NCBI GenBank assembly: GCA_025360005.1
Contig: JANYDA010000026.1
Location: forward strand, 1-64,000
Reading direction: 5' to 3'
Source: Fibrobacteria bacterium
GTDB taxonomy: Bacteria; Fibrobacterota; Fibrobacteria; UBA11236
Length of the DNA: 64,000 bases
Shown: positions 17,858 through 27,299 of the stretch, one piece after another
How the letters are laid out: each line of letters begins with the position of its first letter
Numbering within the stretch: the first letter of the stretch is position 1
Notes under the pieces: model-generated
Databases searched by the model: none
What the model saw: the letters and a program-made list of their open reading frames with translations, nothing else
What the model was told of the DNA's origin: nothing
Program-made: the position numbers and the translations under genes

Positions 17858-18625
17858 ATGCAAAATCATGAGTCCTTTGGGATGAAGACGTCGGCCTTGC
17901 TCCTGGGATTGGCCTGCGCGCTCTCCGCCGCTACCCCCGCCCCCAAACCCACCGCTCCCGTGAACGCAGCCGCCGCTCCCGCCGGCCCGGCCAAAGCGCC
18001 GTCCGTCGCCGCCAAATCCGGCGTGCTTCTCAACCAGAAGGAAATCCACGCAGCCTACAACGAAGGGGATTTCGACAAGGTCACCAGCCTCATCGACGCC
18101 TTCAACAAGGCCAACAAGAGCTATTCGCGCGCGGACAGCATTTTCATCGCCAAGCATCTGGCCGTGGTCTATTCCGCCAATCCACAGTCGCGGGAAAAAG
18201 GCAAGTATTTCATGTACCGGCTCTTGGAGATGATGCCTTCCGCGGAACTGGTGGATATGTTCGTCAGCGACGAAATCGATCGCATCTTCGACAAGGTGCG
18301 CAAGGAATTCCTAACGCGGCAGAAATCCTTCGGCGTGGACAGCACCCAGATCTCCATGCCGGATAAACCCTCCGCCGGATCCGCTTCCGCGTCCGCCGGC
18401 AAGCCTGCCTCCAGGCCCGCGGCAGAGAACTCCGGCCCCTCAAGCGAATTCCTGGCCGCCACCCGGGAAGAGAAGCAGCCGTATTGGAAGCGCAACGGAT
18501 TCTGGATCGCGGGTGGAATAGGGCTCATCGTGGCCGGTTCCGCCGCCGTGTACATCTATTCGCAGCAGGCCGCGCCCGCGGGTAAAACCATAGTGATTCC
18601 GGCCGAGACTTCGGCCCAGAAATAA
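17858..18625 (+). CDS. exported protein with C-terminal membrane helix, second copy of module gene A
   Basis: 255 residues from the ATG at 17858, which has GGGG at proper spacing; ATGs at 17852 and 17882 are alternatives. After a signal peptide (SALLLGLACALSAA) and an Ala/Pro linker come the TPR-like helices shared with the gene at 15445 (IHAAYNEGDFDKV, FIAKHLAVVYSANPQSREKGKY, DMFVSDEIDRIFDKVRKE). A shorter linker and one membrane helix near 213-232 (IAGGIGLIVAGSAAVYIY) follow. It precedes the large Ig-like lipoprotein gene by 116 bases. Paralogy with the first copy is visible over about 90 residues; the linkers differ. Confidence 0.75.
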   Translation: MQNHESFGMKTSALLLGLACALSAATPAPKPTAPVNAAAAPAGPAKAPSVAAKSGVLLNQKEIHAAYNEGDFDKVTSLIDAFNKANKSYSRADSIFIAKHLAVVYSANPQSREKGKYFMYRLLEMMPSAELVDMFVSDEIDRIFDKVRKEFLTRQKSFGVDSTQISMPDKPSAGSASASAGKPASRPAAENSGPSSEFLAATREEKQPYWKRNGFWIAGGIGLIVAGSAAVYIYSQQAAPAGKTIVIPAETSAQK

Positions 18626-18741
18626 AGGGAGCGCAAGAACGTGATGGATGTCACGGAAGCGCCGCCGCAAAATGCACACTTTTAAGTAATGCCTTAGGTG
18701 CAGGGAACTCTCAACTCAGCGGGAAAACGGGTAGGGTAAAA

Positions 18742-21700
18742 ATGATCGAGCGAAGCTTCTTCCGTCGGATAACCGGATTCACCGTTTTGGCGTTGGTATC
18801 CGCCTTGGCCGGCCTCAGCCTGCTCTGGGCCTGCCGGCTCAGCAATACGGACTCCCAGGATCATTTCGATTTGAAGGTGGACAGCGCCTGGACCAAATGC
18901 GACAGCCTCCTGGTCGTTCTCCAGGACGACAAGGGGAACGCCGTGGATACGCTTTTCAACGACAGCGTGGCATACCTGTCCCGGCTGGCGAATCTTTCCG
19001 CGGATAAGTATACCGGAGGGAAAGCCAAGGTCCATATTGTGGGCCGCAAGGCGGGCGGCCTTTGCCTGGATCAGACCCGTTCCTTCGATGACCAAGGCGG
19101 CCCCGTGCATATCGATACCGCGGCGCTCGCGGGCGCTCGACCCAAATCGCTGGAAATCAATCCGTTCACGCTGGAGATTTCCGTTGGCGATCCGGATGCC
19201 GAGATACTCGCCTCCATCAAACCAGCCTTCGCGGATCAGGTTTTCGAATGGTCGGTCGAGGATGCTTCCATCGCTACTTTGGATTTCCCCCACGGCGCCA
19301 ATGCGGGCCGGGTATTGGTGGTGCCCCAGAAGAACGGCACCGTGATCCTGCGCGCGCGCGCCAAGCAGGATACCTCCTTGGTGGCGGAGCTGGTGGTGAA
19401 AGTGGGCTCGGTTTCCGGGAAATCCATTTCCCTGGCGCCGGACACGTTGAAAATGTTCCTGGGCGGCCCCGATAGCGCGCTGACCGCGCATATCGCTCCG
19501 GAGAGCACCGGCACGGATATCGTATGGACCAGCGGGGATGCCAAAATCGCCAAGGTGGATTCCAAGGGAGCGGTCTCCGCCGTGGACACGGGCACCACTT
19601 TCATAAAGGCCAAATTCGGGGATGCGGCCGCCACGTCCATTGTCCAGGTCAAACGCGATGTTCCCGTGCTGACGGTGGCTTCCAAGACCGGCGCGGCCGT
19701 CAATGTGCCTATCGTGTTCTCCCCCAAGGCGACGCAGGAATTCGGCGCCATCGTCATGTTCAAATGGGATTTGCAAGGCGATGGGATCTGGGACGATTCC
19801 CTTCCGGGCCCCTTCCTGGGCAACAGCGTGGATTTACCGCCGCAAACCGCCAAGTACGCCAAGCAGGGAACCGTCACGGCCATGTTCCTGGTGCGCGACG
19901 GCGAAGGCAACGAAGCCACCGTCGGGGTCCATTTGGATATCGGAGACCAGCCTCCGGAGGTCCTCTCCATCAGCCGCGACACCACCATCACCATCAAGGA
20001 CTCCGTCCCCTTGCGCGCCAAGGTCCATGACCGGGAAGGCAAAGTGGCCTGGATCGGATGGGACTTCGAAAGCGACGGCAAGTTCGACGATACCCTGAAG
20101 ACCGATGATTCCATCGTCACCTTCCAGTCCGGCCATGTCTATAATAAGGCGGGCGAATATTCCGCCCGGTTGCGGGCCGTGGACGACAACGGCAAGGTCC
20201 GCATCGATTCGGTGCATATCAAGGTCCTGCTGGATCCGCCCGTCGCCGACGCCGGCAAGGACACCAGCATATTCGCGGGCACTTTGGTGAATATCCATGC
20301 GGGCGGCAAGGATTCCCTGGGATCCATCGCCAAACGGGAACTCAAGGTGGGCGCCGGACCCTACCTGAACCTGAGCAAGCAGGACACTTCCTTCAAGCTC
20401 GCGCAGGACAGCGGCAGCGTAACATGCGTGGTACGCGTGACCGATGACGACGGCAACAGCGACGAAGACACCATGATCGTGACCATCCTGACGCCGGACA
20501 GGTCCAACAAGCAATTGGCCGGGCTCGTGCCTTCCGCCGGCGCGCTTTCCCCCGTATTCAAACCCGCGTCCCTGAATTATGCGGTAATAGCGGCGTATGC
20601 GGACAGTCTGATATCCCTGACCATCACCACCGTCGATCCGGCCGCGACCTTCGCCGTCAACGGCAAACCCGTAGCCAACGGTGCGCCTTCGGATCCGCAG
20701 GCAGTGAACGTGGGCACCAACACGGAAATCTTCAAAATCACGGTCACCGCCGAAGACGGCAGCCAATTGGACTATAAGGTTTCCGTCATCCGCGCACCCA
20801 GCACGGACGCCAGCCTGTCCAAGCTGGAGCCGACGGGGTTCACGCTCAAGCCGGCTTTCGCGTCCGGGATACTGGACTATGCCGATACCGTCGCTTTCGC
20901 GGTTAACTCCGTTTCCATCAAACCCACCGCCAGTCATCCCGCGGCCAAGATAACCATCAACGACTCCATAGCCGTCGTATCCGGCACTTCCAGCAAAAGC
21001 CTGGCCTTGGACATGGGCGACAACCTCGGCAGGGTGGCCGTGACCGCCCAGGACGGTAAGACCAAGTCCGTCTATAACGTCAAGGTGGTCCGCCGGACCA
21101 AGTTGATCCTGAACCGGATCGCCGGCAGCGGCGCCACGGTCAGGACCGATTCCTCGGAATACCCGCCCGGGATCACCGCCTCCATCCAGAGCCCGGATAC
21201 GGTGGGATTCCATTTCGTGAAATGGGTAGTCACCTCCGGCACCGCCACCCTGGCGGATTCCAGCGCCAACCCCGCGGACCTGACGCTCAAATCCGGGCCC
21301 GTGCGCGTTCTGGCGGTTTGGGCCGTCAACAAATACGCCATCACCACGAACGTTTCCGGATTCTCGGGCGGCATCTTTTCGCCGGTCACGACTGTGGTCC
21401 AGCATGGCAAGGACACGACGGTCACAATCACCCCCTTGGTCGGCTACCGCGTCCTGAGCCTTACCGACAACGGCGCCGTGGTCCCCACCTTGGGAGGCGC
21501 CAACGGATTCGGCCCGCGCACCTATATCCTGGTAAACGTCACGGATAAGCATAAGTTGGAAGCCACCTTCCTTAAGACTTATACCATCACCACAAGCGTT
21601 ACCGGGAGCGGGACCCTCACTCCGCTGGGAGCCATGGAAGTGGATTCCGGGACGACGCAGAAATACACTATGACCTCTCTCTCTCCGGGGACAGGAGTGT

Positions 21701-22242
21701 GGGTCTCCGCGTTTACCGACAATGGTGTAGACTCGACTGGAGCTGTTACCGACGATAAGATGAATACTTCGCACTACGCGCTGACGAACATTAATGCAAA
21801 TCACACGCTTGCAGCTACGTTCGCCATTCGCACATTCCGTTTGACTGTCATCGGAAAAGGTGTCACGGCGATCAAATCAGGCCAGATACTTTTTTGCGGC
21901 AAACTGTTCTTTTGTCCTCCCGTAGATTCCTTGACAATTACGGTCAACTACGGTGATGCTTATGTAATACATACCGATTCCTTGAATGCAAGCGGTACCG
22001 CATTCAATTCCTGGAGCGGCGGTCCACCTACCGCGACCGGAAACCCGGCAACCGTTTCTTTGACTACCGGGGATGCCAGGTATGCGGCGAGTTATTGCGT
22101 ATCAAGATTATGTTCCATAATTTTTTTCCCGCCTGTCGAGCCACCTATCCTAATCAACCCGGTCTTGAGCCAACCGCTTCAATCTACCCCTGCGGCTTTG
22201 GGAGTTTCACCGGTACCCGGTGGGAGTTCGCCAGGAAACTAA
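18742..22242 (+). CDS. large Ig/cadherin-like repeat lipoprotein, second copy of module gene B
   Basis: 1166 residues. The signal ends at a Cys in SLLWAC, a lipobox-like site. Residues 40-125 repeat the N-terminal domain of the protein at 16355 (LLVVLQDDKGNAVDTLFND, GGKAKVHIVG). Two BIG2-type Ig domains follow (about 135-310), then PKD-like domains, two cadherin-like beta-sandwiches (about 590-790), and several InlB-B/bacterial-repeat modules (FVKWVVTSGTATLADSS and similar). There is no catalytic motif; this is a surface adhesin or spacer architecture. From about base 21660 the codon use becomes less GC-rich and the last 190 residues look grafted. The gene ends at a clear terminator. Confidence 0.82.
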   Translation: MIERSFFRRITGFTVLALVSALAGLSLLWACRLSNTDSQDHFDLKVDSAWTKCDSLLVVLQDDKGNAVDTLFNDSVAYLSRLANLSADKYTGGKAKVHIVGRKAGGLCLDQTRSFDDQGGPVHIDTAALAGARPKSLEINPFTLEISVGDPDAEILASIKPAFADQVFEWSVEDASIATLDFPHGANAGRVLVVPQKNGTVILRARAKQDTSLVAELVVKVGSVSGKSISLAPDTLKMFLGGPDSALTAHIAPESTGTDIVWTSGDAKIAKVDSKGAVSAVDTGTTFIKAKFGDAAATSIVQVKRDVPVLTVASKTGAAVNVPIVFSPKATQEFGAIVMFKWDLQGDGIWDDSLPGPFLGNSVDLPPQTAKYAKQGTVTAMFLVRDGEGNEATVGVHLDIGDQPPEVLSISRDTTITIKDSVPLRAKVHDREGKVAWIGWDFESDGKFDDTLKTDDSIVTFQSGHVYNKAGEYSARLRAVDDNGKVRIDSVHIKVLLDPPVADAGKDTSIFAGTLVNIHAGGKDSLGSIAKRELKVGAGPYLNLSKQDTSFKLAQDSGSVTCVVRVTDDDGNSDEDTMIVTILTPDRSNKQLAGLVPSAGALSPVFKPASLNYAVIAAYADSLISLTITTVDPAATFAVNGKPVANGAPSDPQAVNVGTNTEIFKITVTAEDGSQLDYKVSVIRAPSTDASLSKLEPTGFTLKPAFASGILDYADTVAFAVNSVSIKPTASHPAAKITINDSIAVVSGTSSKSLALDMGDNLGRVAVTAQDGKTKSVYNVKVVRRTKLILNRIAGSGATVRTDSSEYPPGITASIQSPDTVGFHFVKWVVTSGTATLADSSANPADLTLKSGPVRVLAVWAVNKYAITTNVSGFSGGIFSPVTTVVQHGKDTTVTITPLVGYRVLSLTDNGAVVPTLGGANGFGPRTYILVNVTDKHKLEATFLKTYTITTSVTGSGTLTPLGAMEVDSGTTQKYTMTSLSPGTGVWVSAFTDNGVDSTGAVTDDKMNTSHYALTNINANHTLAATFAIRTFRLTVIGKGVTAIKSGQILFCGKLFFCPPVDSLTITVNYGDAYVIHTDSLNASGTAFNSWSGGPPTATGNPATVSLTTGDARYAASYCVSRLCSIIFFPPVEPPILINPVLSQPLQSTPAALGVSPVPGGSSPGN

Positions 22243-22290
22243 GCGATTGAAAATATTCGAGACTCGATGCAGTCAGCTCTGATGCAATTG

Positions 22291-22321
22291 AAGAGGCTCT
22301 TCTTCCGGAAGGGCCTCTTTT
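22291..22321 (+). terminator. rho-independent terminator after the large lipoprotein gene
   Basis: A stem of AAGAGGC-TC against G-GGCCTCTT encloses a short loop and ends in TTTT, 49 bases after the lipoprotein stop. It marks the left edge of the accessory island. Confidence 0.75.
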
Positions 22322-22430
22322 GTGCGGTGAGATCCTCCACGCAGTCCGGCAATCGCCTTGACTGACACGCAGAAGTAGAGATTATATTTTGGGTTTTGAA
22401 CTCTAAATAGCCTGCATTCGACCTGAGACA

Positions 22431-23363
22431 TCAAGCAGCCATGTTCAGTGTTGATACTTGGGTTCCCGGAAATGGCTGAACTCCGCGCAAGAATTGCTCA
22501 ATCGCACCCATTAGATCCTTCATGGTCGGATGTTGATGATTTCGAGTCACATGGTCATGCATTTGCTTCCAGAGCCGTTCGATCACATTGTGTTCGGGTG
22601 AGTATGGGGGTAGGAAATGAAGTACGATTCGCTTTCTGAATTGCCGTAGCCAAGTCTGAGTCTGCCGAGACTTGTGGATGATATAGTTGTCCAGGATCAG
22701 ATGAAGCTTTTTCGCCCGCCGGTATGCGGTCTTCAACTTTTCCAGTAACTCGATGAATAGCATTGAGTTTTTGGCTCCGGAAAAAATATGAATGACGCAT
22801 CCGGTCCTGGCGTTGAGCGCTCTCGCTACGTATCTCTTCTCATTCTTCCCCGGCGTCCACACCACCATTTGTCGTCCACGCCTCATGTAACAGGGCCCGA
22901 TTCTTGGATTGAGATCTATATCCGCTTCGTCGAGGTAGAAGACCTCTTCACGTTCGGAAGCGCGAGATACCTGTCGAATGAGGGTCTGCAGTATCTTCCG
23001 ACGCCCGCGGAATGGGATGCGCAGACCCGGTCGCGGGCGGCCGCGACGACAATCTAACCAACGGAGAAGGTTACGAATATGGCTGGTGCTAAGTTTTACG
23101 CGCATGTGCTCCTCAACTTGCAGGGCCATCAATTCCAGCGTCCAGGTGGATCGTTGCCAGCCCAAGCTTTGAGGTGAGATATCCGGCAAGGAAAGCAGGT
23201 AATTCATGAGAGCCGGCGTCACCTTGCGAGCTTCAGGATGAAAGCGCTGGTCTGATAGACCGGTTTCTCCCCGTTCTTCAAAGCGGTCAACGGTTCGATA
23301 AACGGTGGCTCGGGCGCAATCGATGCGCTCAGAGATTCCGAGGAGAAGCGCGAGGCATGTGTA
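22431..23363 (-). pseudogene. IS630-family transposase lacking its N-terminus
   Basis: The open frame runs from 23363 to the stop at 22431 (about 310 codons). Catalytic motifs of the IS630/Tc1-like DDE family are all present: FYLDEADIDLNP, LHLILDNYIIHKS and PPYSPEHNVIERLWKQ. Upstream of the first possible start (GTG at 23222) the frame continues with the helix-turn-helix segment (LGISERIDCARATVYRTVDRFEERG), then meets a TAG at 23364-23366 with no start codon. The front of the gene is therefore missing. If made, a 263-residue product from the GTG would have the DDE domain but no DNA-binding domain. No inverted repeats could be assigned. Confidence 0.85.
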
Positions 23364-23483
23364 CTAAGCGACTCCCTTAGACCAGCATTAGCTGAGTTCC
23401 CTTTCCCGGACGCCTCATCCTAACAGCTACGTGAGGGCCATGGCGTGGGTCTCCCGAAGGCCACGTCCTAGGACAACACAGAA

Positions 23484-23816
23484 TCAGTGGTTGAGCAATT
23501 GAATACGATCTACGGGGTAATATGGCCCATCGACCGGGGTAGTGGAGGAATAACGGAATTGGATCAGAAATCCTTTTGAGATTGCGGTGTTCAATACTGC
23601 AAACATGGCTTCGTCCGCACTTGTGTTCAGACTGAATTCAAAGGTATTCCCATTTGATTGGTTGACGTAGATACGCTGGTTATCCGTGGCAGGAAGAATA
23701 ATAGTGACCGTTGATGTGGGTGACCACGCACCTACTGCGATCGTTCCGGAATTGGCGGCAGCCTTTCCTATAATAGCGAATCCCAGAATGGAGGCAAACA
23801 GCATTGTTTTTTTCAT
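23484..23816 (-). CDS. small exported protein of unknown function
   Basis: 110 residues. The ATG at 23816 is the better start: AAAGGAT lies 7 bases upstream, whereas the ATG at 23822 is too close to it. The signal peptide (MKKTMLFASILGFAIIGKAAA) is clear. The mature 88 residues are strand-rich with many Thr/Ser and Asn and end in DRIQLLNH. No family is recognised. It lies in the island of lower GC, downstream of the broken beta-propeller gene on the same strand, with a 27-base gap. Confidence 0.6.
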   Translation of the reverse strand: MKKTMLFASILGFAIIGKAAANSGTIAVGAWSPTSTVTIILPATDNQRIYVNQSNGNTFEFSLNTSADEAMFAVLNTAISKGFLIQFRYSSTTPVDGPYYPVDRIQLLNH

Positions 23817-23843
23817 AGTCATATCCTTTGCTTTTTGGAGGGT

Positions 23844-24227
23844 TCAGTTCGTGACCGAGCTTGAGATGGAATTCGTGAATACCGCGTTATCCCGTAGCCT
23901 CACCTGGACTCGATAGAGCTTTTGCTCATTAAAACCCATATTGCTGGCTGCATCTTGCGCGATGAAGAAAACGGAGAACTGCCGCCCCACGGTGCTGCAA
24001 TCCTTGAACGCATCACGTGCACTCGATCCGAAGAAGGGGTAACTTGCCACAAGGGGGAAATTATTTCCGTCCGTGCTGGTAAAATCATTTGAGATCACAC
24101 CGTTGGAGAGAATACTCGAACTGCCCCAGGACAATCCGTTGGAGCTGGTGTACATCTTCAACCCAGTGGGTTCACGGAAGATCAGAAGATACTTCAGACC
24201 TTCATGGACCCCGCTTTTGTTTGCCAT
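23844..24227 (-). CDS. 3' fragment of a beta-propeller gene cut by the IS1634-like element
   Basis: 127 residues from the ATG at 24227, with no signal peptide. The segment KYLLIFREPTGLKMYTSSNGLSWGSS is a sialidase/GH43-like propeller blade and fits as the continuation of the protein that stops inside the IS on the other side (26080-27075). Reading upstream in the same frame gives Lys-Gly, a TAA, Ile, then this Met. If the TAA arose after insertion, the original frame would have been continuous. Alternatively it is a small independent gene: an AAAGG lies near the ATG. The first reading is preferred because blade-like sequence is on both sides of the IS. Confidence 0.5.
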   Translation of the reverse strand: MANKSGVHEGLKYLLIFREPTGLKMYTSSNGLSWGSSSILSNGVISNDFTSTDGNNFPLVASYPFFGSSARDAFKDCSTVGRQFSVFFIAQDAASNMGFNEQKLYRVQVRLRDNAVFTNSISSSVTN

Positions 24228-24238
24228 GATTTAGCCTT

Positions 24239-26163
24239 TCTCCCGTCCCCCGTTGTCGCAGGGTTTTCGTAACTCGATCCCAGTCAACCCCTTACGTCCC
24301 GTTCCGGACCCGGCGTCCGGTTGAGGGTAGCACCACAGTTACCCACAGAGATCAGTGCACACTTGGATCCTACTGCACATCCGGATCCCATTCCCACTTC
24401 GCATTCTCCTCCTACATTTGTCGAGTTCGCCGCGGCATCCTTTCGTTATCGCGGCTTCTCCAAGGCAGGTTTCCCAATGCTCGAAGTCGCCGATTCCGAT
24501 CTGAAAACCTTTCCCCTCGACCACCACGGACTCATTGCCGCTGTCTGCAAAGACCTCCAGATCGCGGATCGCATCGACCAACTGCTGCCCGTGCACGATG
24601 CGCGTGTCGTCAGCCCCGGCCGTGCCGTGGTGGCTCTCATTCTCAACGGGCTGGGATTCACCAACCGGCGCCTGTATCTCACGCCGCAGTTCTTCGCGAG
24701 CAAGCCGGTCGAACGCCTTCTGGATGCCCCCATTCAGGCGCAGGACCTCAATGACTATGCGCTGGGGCATGCTCTGGATGACCTGTCCGCCTATGGCGTC
24801 AGCCGACTCTTCGGCACGGTCGCCTTCGGCATCGCCCTGGACCATAAGCTGCTCGGGGGTCTGGCCCACCTTGATTCCACCAGCATTAGCGTGTCTGGGG
24901 AATATGAGCAGCCCTCCGGCGAGGACGGGGAACCGGCCGTGATCCACTTGACCCATGGCCACTCCAAGGACAAACGACCCGACTTGAAGCAGGCGGTGTT
25001 ATCCCTGGTGGTCAATGGGCCCAGCCAGATGCCGATTTGGATGGATGCTTTGGACGGGAACAGTTCGGACAAGAAGAGCTTCCACGAGACTATCGCCAAG
25101 GTGCGGGAGTTCCAGAAGCAGATCAATCTGGAAGCGGACTTCAAATGGGTGGCCGACTCGGCCCTCTATTCCTCCGGCAGCCTTTTGGCCCAAAACGAGT
25201 ATCTCTGGCTCACGCGCGTACCCGAGACGATTTTGGAGGCCAAGGCATGTGTGAGCCAGGAGGATGAGGCGATATCCTGGAAGCCCCAAGAAGGCGGCTA
25301 CAAATACGCGGAAACCCTTTCGGTGCACGGAAACATCCCCCAGCGTTGGCTCCTGGTCTATTCGGAACAAGCCTACGCTCGGGAGAAGACGACGCTGGAG
25401 AAGAATCTCACCAAAGAGGAAGCCCAGTTGAAGAAGGACATCGGGCACCTGGGGAGCCATGTTTTCGGATGCGAGAAGGATGCAGAGGAGGAGCTGGTGA
25501 AGCTGGCGAAGGAGTACCCGCTGTATCGATTTCAAGGTCAACTCATTCCGGTAAAGAAATATGCGCGCAAGGGAAAGCCCGCTGCCGGGGACGAAGCAAC
25601 CCTCGTGGGATATACGATTGATTTGGTACTGGAGCGCAACGAAGAGGCCGTGAGCAAGCTGCTGAACAAGAAAGGGCGCTTCATCCTGGCCACCAACGAC
25701 ATGGATTCGGAGAGCTATCCCGCCGCGCGCATGCTGGCGGAGTACAAAGCGCAGCAGGGGGTGGAGCGGGGCTTTCGTTTCCTCAAAGACCCGTGGTTCA
25801 TGGTCGATTCTGTGTTCCTGAAATCGCCGCGGCGAATAGAAGCGTTGATGATGGTCATGACGCTGTGCCTACTGGTCTACAACGTGGCGCAGTACTATCT
25901 GCGGAACAAGCTCAGGAAAACGGGAGAGACCCTGCCGAACCAGTTAGAAAAGGAAGTACAGAACCCAACCTTGCGATGGATCTTTCAAATCATGGAGGGG
26001 TTGGGGATCGCCCGGATCGAGTCCGGTCCAGAAGCCGTGCGGGTGTTGGTGACGAACATGACGCCACTCCGGAAGAAAATCATCCGACTATTCGGGCCCA
26101 CTGCCTGCCGAATGCATGGGCTAAATCCGGAAAGCGCCTTTTAGGGTCCAGGAATGTGGGATA
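24239..26163 (+). mobile_element. IS1634-like insertion sequence, about 1.9 kb
   Basis: The element contains one full-length transposase. The right end is placed near 26163 because the related remnant at 27290-27600 shares sequence up to an AATGTGGGATA just past the stop. A weakly matching inverted end (TCTCCCGTCC against TATCCCACAT) begins near 24239. No clean target duplication was found, so both ends are approximate to about 10 bases. It has landed in an exported beta-propeller gene transcribed from the opposite strand. Confidence 0.65.
24477..26144 (+). CDS. IS1634-family transposase
   Basis: 555 residues from the ATG at 24477. The frame is open upstream to a TTG at 24321, but that part has no conserved look. 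The DDE residues are in HLDSTSISVSGEY (first Asp), WVADSALYSS (second Asp) and the final Glu in the QQGVERGFRFLKDPWFM region. The PVFLKS-type helix and LMMVMTLCLLVYN region following it are typical of the IS1634 group within the IS4 superfamily. The gene is intact, so the element could be active. Its end (MHGLNPESAF) is nearly identical to the remnant at 27318. Confidence 0.9.
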   Translation: MLEVADSDLKTFPLDHHGLIAAVCKDLQIADRIDQLLPVHDARVVSPGRAVVALILNGLGFTNRRLYLTPQFFASKPVERLLDAPIQAQDLNDYALGHALDDLSAYGVSRLFGTVAFGIALDHKLLGGLAHLDSTSISVSGEYEQPSGEDGEPAVIHLTHGHSKDKRPDLKQAVLSLVVNGPSQMPIWMDALDGNSSDKKSFHETIAKVREFQKQINLEADFKWVADSALYSSGSLLAQNEYLWLTRVPETILEAKACVSQEDEAISWKPQEGGYKYAETLSVHGNIPQRWLLVYSEQAYAREKTTLEKNLTKEEAQLKKDIGHLGSHVFGCEKDAEEELVKLAKEYPLYRFQGQLIPVKKYARKGKPAAGDEATLVGYTIDLVLERNEEAVSKLLNKKGRFILATNDMDSESYPAARMLAEYKAQQGVERGFRFLKDPWFMVDSVFLKSPRRIEALMMVMTLCLLVYNVAQYYLRNKLRKTGETLPNQLEKEVQNPTLRWIFQIMEGLGIARIESGPEAVRVLVTNMTPLRKKIIRLFGPTACRMHGLNPESAF

Positions 26164-27075
26164 CTTCTTAACCGAGCTGCAATAAGCCGCGTCCGTGTGC
26201 ATGTCCAAGGGGCCGGCATTCGGGCCGATATTCGCTCCCAAGCCGGTGAGACAGTTCTGGGTCCATCCCGTTCCATCGTATTTTTTCCAAAGTCCGGACC
26301 CGACTCCCGGGGTGGAGGCTTTTGCCGCGCTGACCACCATAGAAATTTTGGCCCGAGCCACGGAAGGGTACTGCGAAGCGCTAGTCGCCTTTTTCTTCTC
26401 ATTGAAATACACGTAGAAAGAATCGTTCTTAAGGATATAAGCGCTGCCTCCGATATTGTCGCGTCCAAACCCAATCTCGTTCACGCCGATAATGTCTCCA
26501 AGAAATGTCCAATTCAACCCCGCATCTTTCGAATAAACCAAGCCTATGCGATAATGGTGGGCGGTTGGGGCTTTGGACGCGTCGGTAGTGTATCCCGGAT
26601 AATATTTGGTCCCAATCTTGTTCCAACCAAGGTATTCGATATGTTCGAATCCCAAGAGTTCAGATGTGGAAATCTGGTAGATATTCATCAAGTAAAAATT
26701 CGCGACACGATAGGTCACCTTGTTTGTATCGGCAATCCCAGGATACAGCAGACGGTTGATCTGGACGCTGCCCGCCAGTGCGGAAGGTATGGTGACGTTT
26801 TGGTAAGTCTGTGTATTTGGATTCAATAGGATTTGTTGGGGGTTATTCATCGGCCCATGGTATTTGAACGTAGTGTTCCAGCTTGATCGGAATAGGTAAA
26901 CGCTATCCTTGCCGTCCCCGAACGGGGAACCCGGCGCATCCGCTATAGGGTTGGATGCATCATAGACGAGTTCGCGGGAGCCAATGGTTAGCGGCAATGC
27001 GGCATAAATTACGGGCTCTAAGAACAAAAGCAACAGAGCGAAAGCAAATCGAACGCAATTTTTTTTCAAGGCCAT
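26080..27075 (-). CDS. exported beta-propeller protein, truncated by the IS (5' part)
   Basis: 331 residues are open, but only about 304 are native. The signal peptide (FAFALLLLFLEPVIYAA) and a propeller of sialidase/GH43-like blades follow (DSVYLFRSSWNTTFKYHGP, HYRIGLVYSKDAGLNWTFLGD). The last native residues are DMHTDAAYCSSVKK. After that the frame enters the IS1634-like element and ends 65 bases inside the transposase gene on its opposite strand, adding about 27 foreign residues. The missing blade is probably at 23844-24227. By analogy with the gene at 23816, initiation may be the TTG at 27069. Substrate unknown. Confidence 0.7.
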   Translation of the reverse strand: MALKKNCVRFAFALLLLFLEPVIYAALPLTIGSRELVYDASNPIADAPGSPFGDGKDSVYLFRSSWNTTFKYHGPMNNPQQILLNPNTQTYQNVTIPSALAGSVQINRLLYPGIADTNKVTYRVANFYLMNIYQISTSELLGFEHIEYLGWNKIGTKYYPGYTTDASKAPTAHHYRIGLVYSKDAGLNWTFLGDIIGVNEIGFGRDNIGGSAYILKNDSFYVYFNEKKKATSASQYPSVARAKISMVVSAAKASTPGVGSGLWKKYDGTGWTQNCLTGLGANIGPNAGPLDMHTDAAYCSSVKKYPTFLDPKRRFPDLAHAFGRQWARIVG

Positions 27076-27299
27076 ATCCTTTTTTTTGGATTGCCAAAAA
27101 GATTTTACAATTAGCGGGCTTGCGACAGATTACTTAGCGTAAAAAAGATGCTTTCGTAAGCTACCCTGTCAATGCCTTTTTGTCAATACGATTTAATAGT
27201 TAATTTAAATTCCTTTGCTGTCCTAATATCTGCATTCCGATGGCCCATACAATTTCCCCCATTTACCAATCTCCGTCGTATTTAACCGCTTATTATATC

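Noticed and set aside
19834-21804. Open frame of over 650 codons on the minus strand opposite the large lipoprotein gene
   Set aside because: It is the shadow of GC-rich repeat-coding sequence; the + strand has signal peptide, domain repeats and a terminator, and the antisense product has no recognisable domain.
23364-23483. Possible structured RNA or intron fragment beside the IS630 remnant
   Set aside because: A GGCCATGGCGTGGG/CCACGTCC pairing can be drawn, but no known RNA family pattern was recognised and the fit is imperfect.
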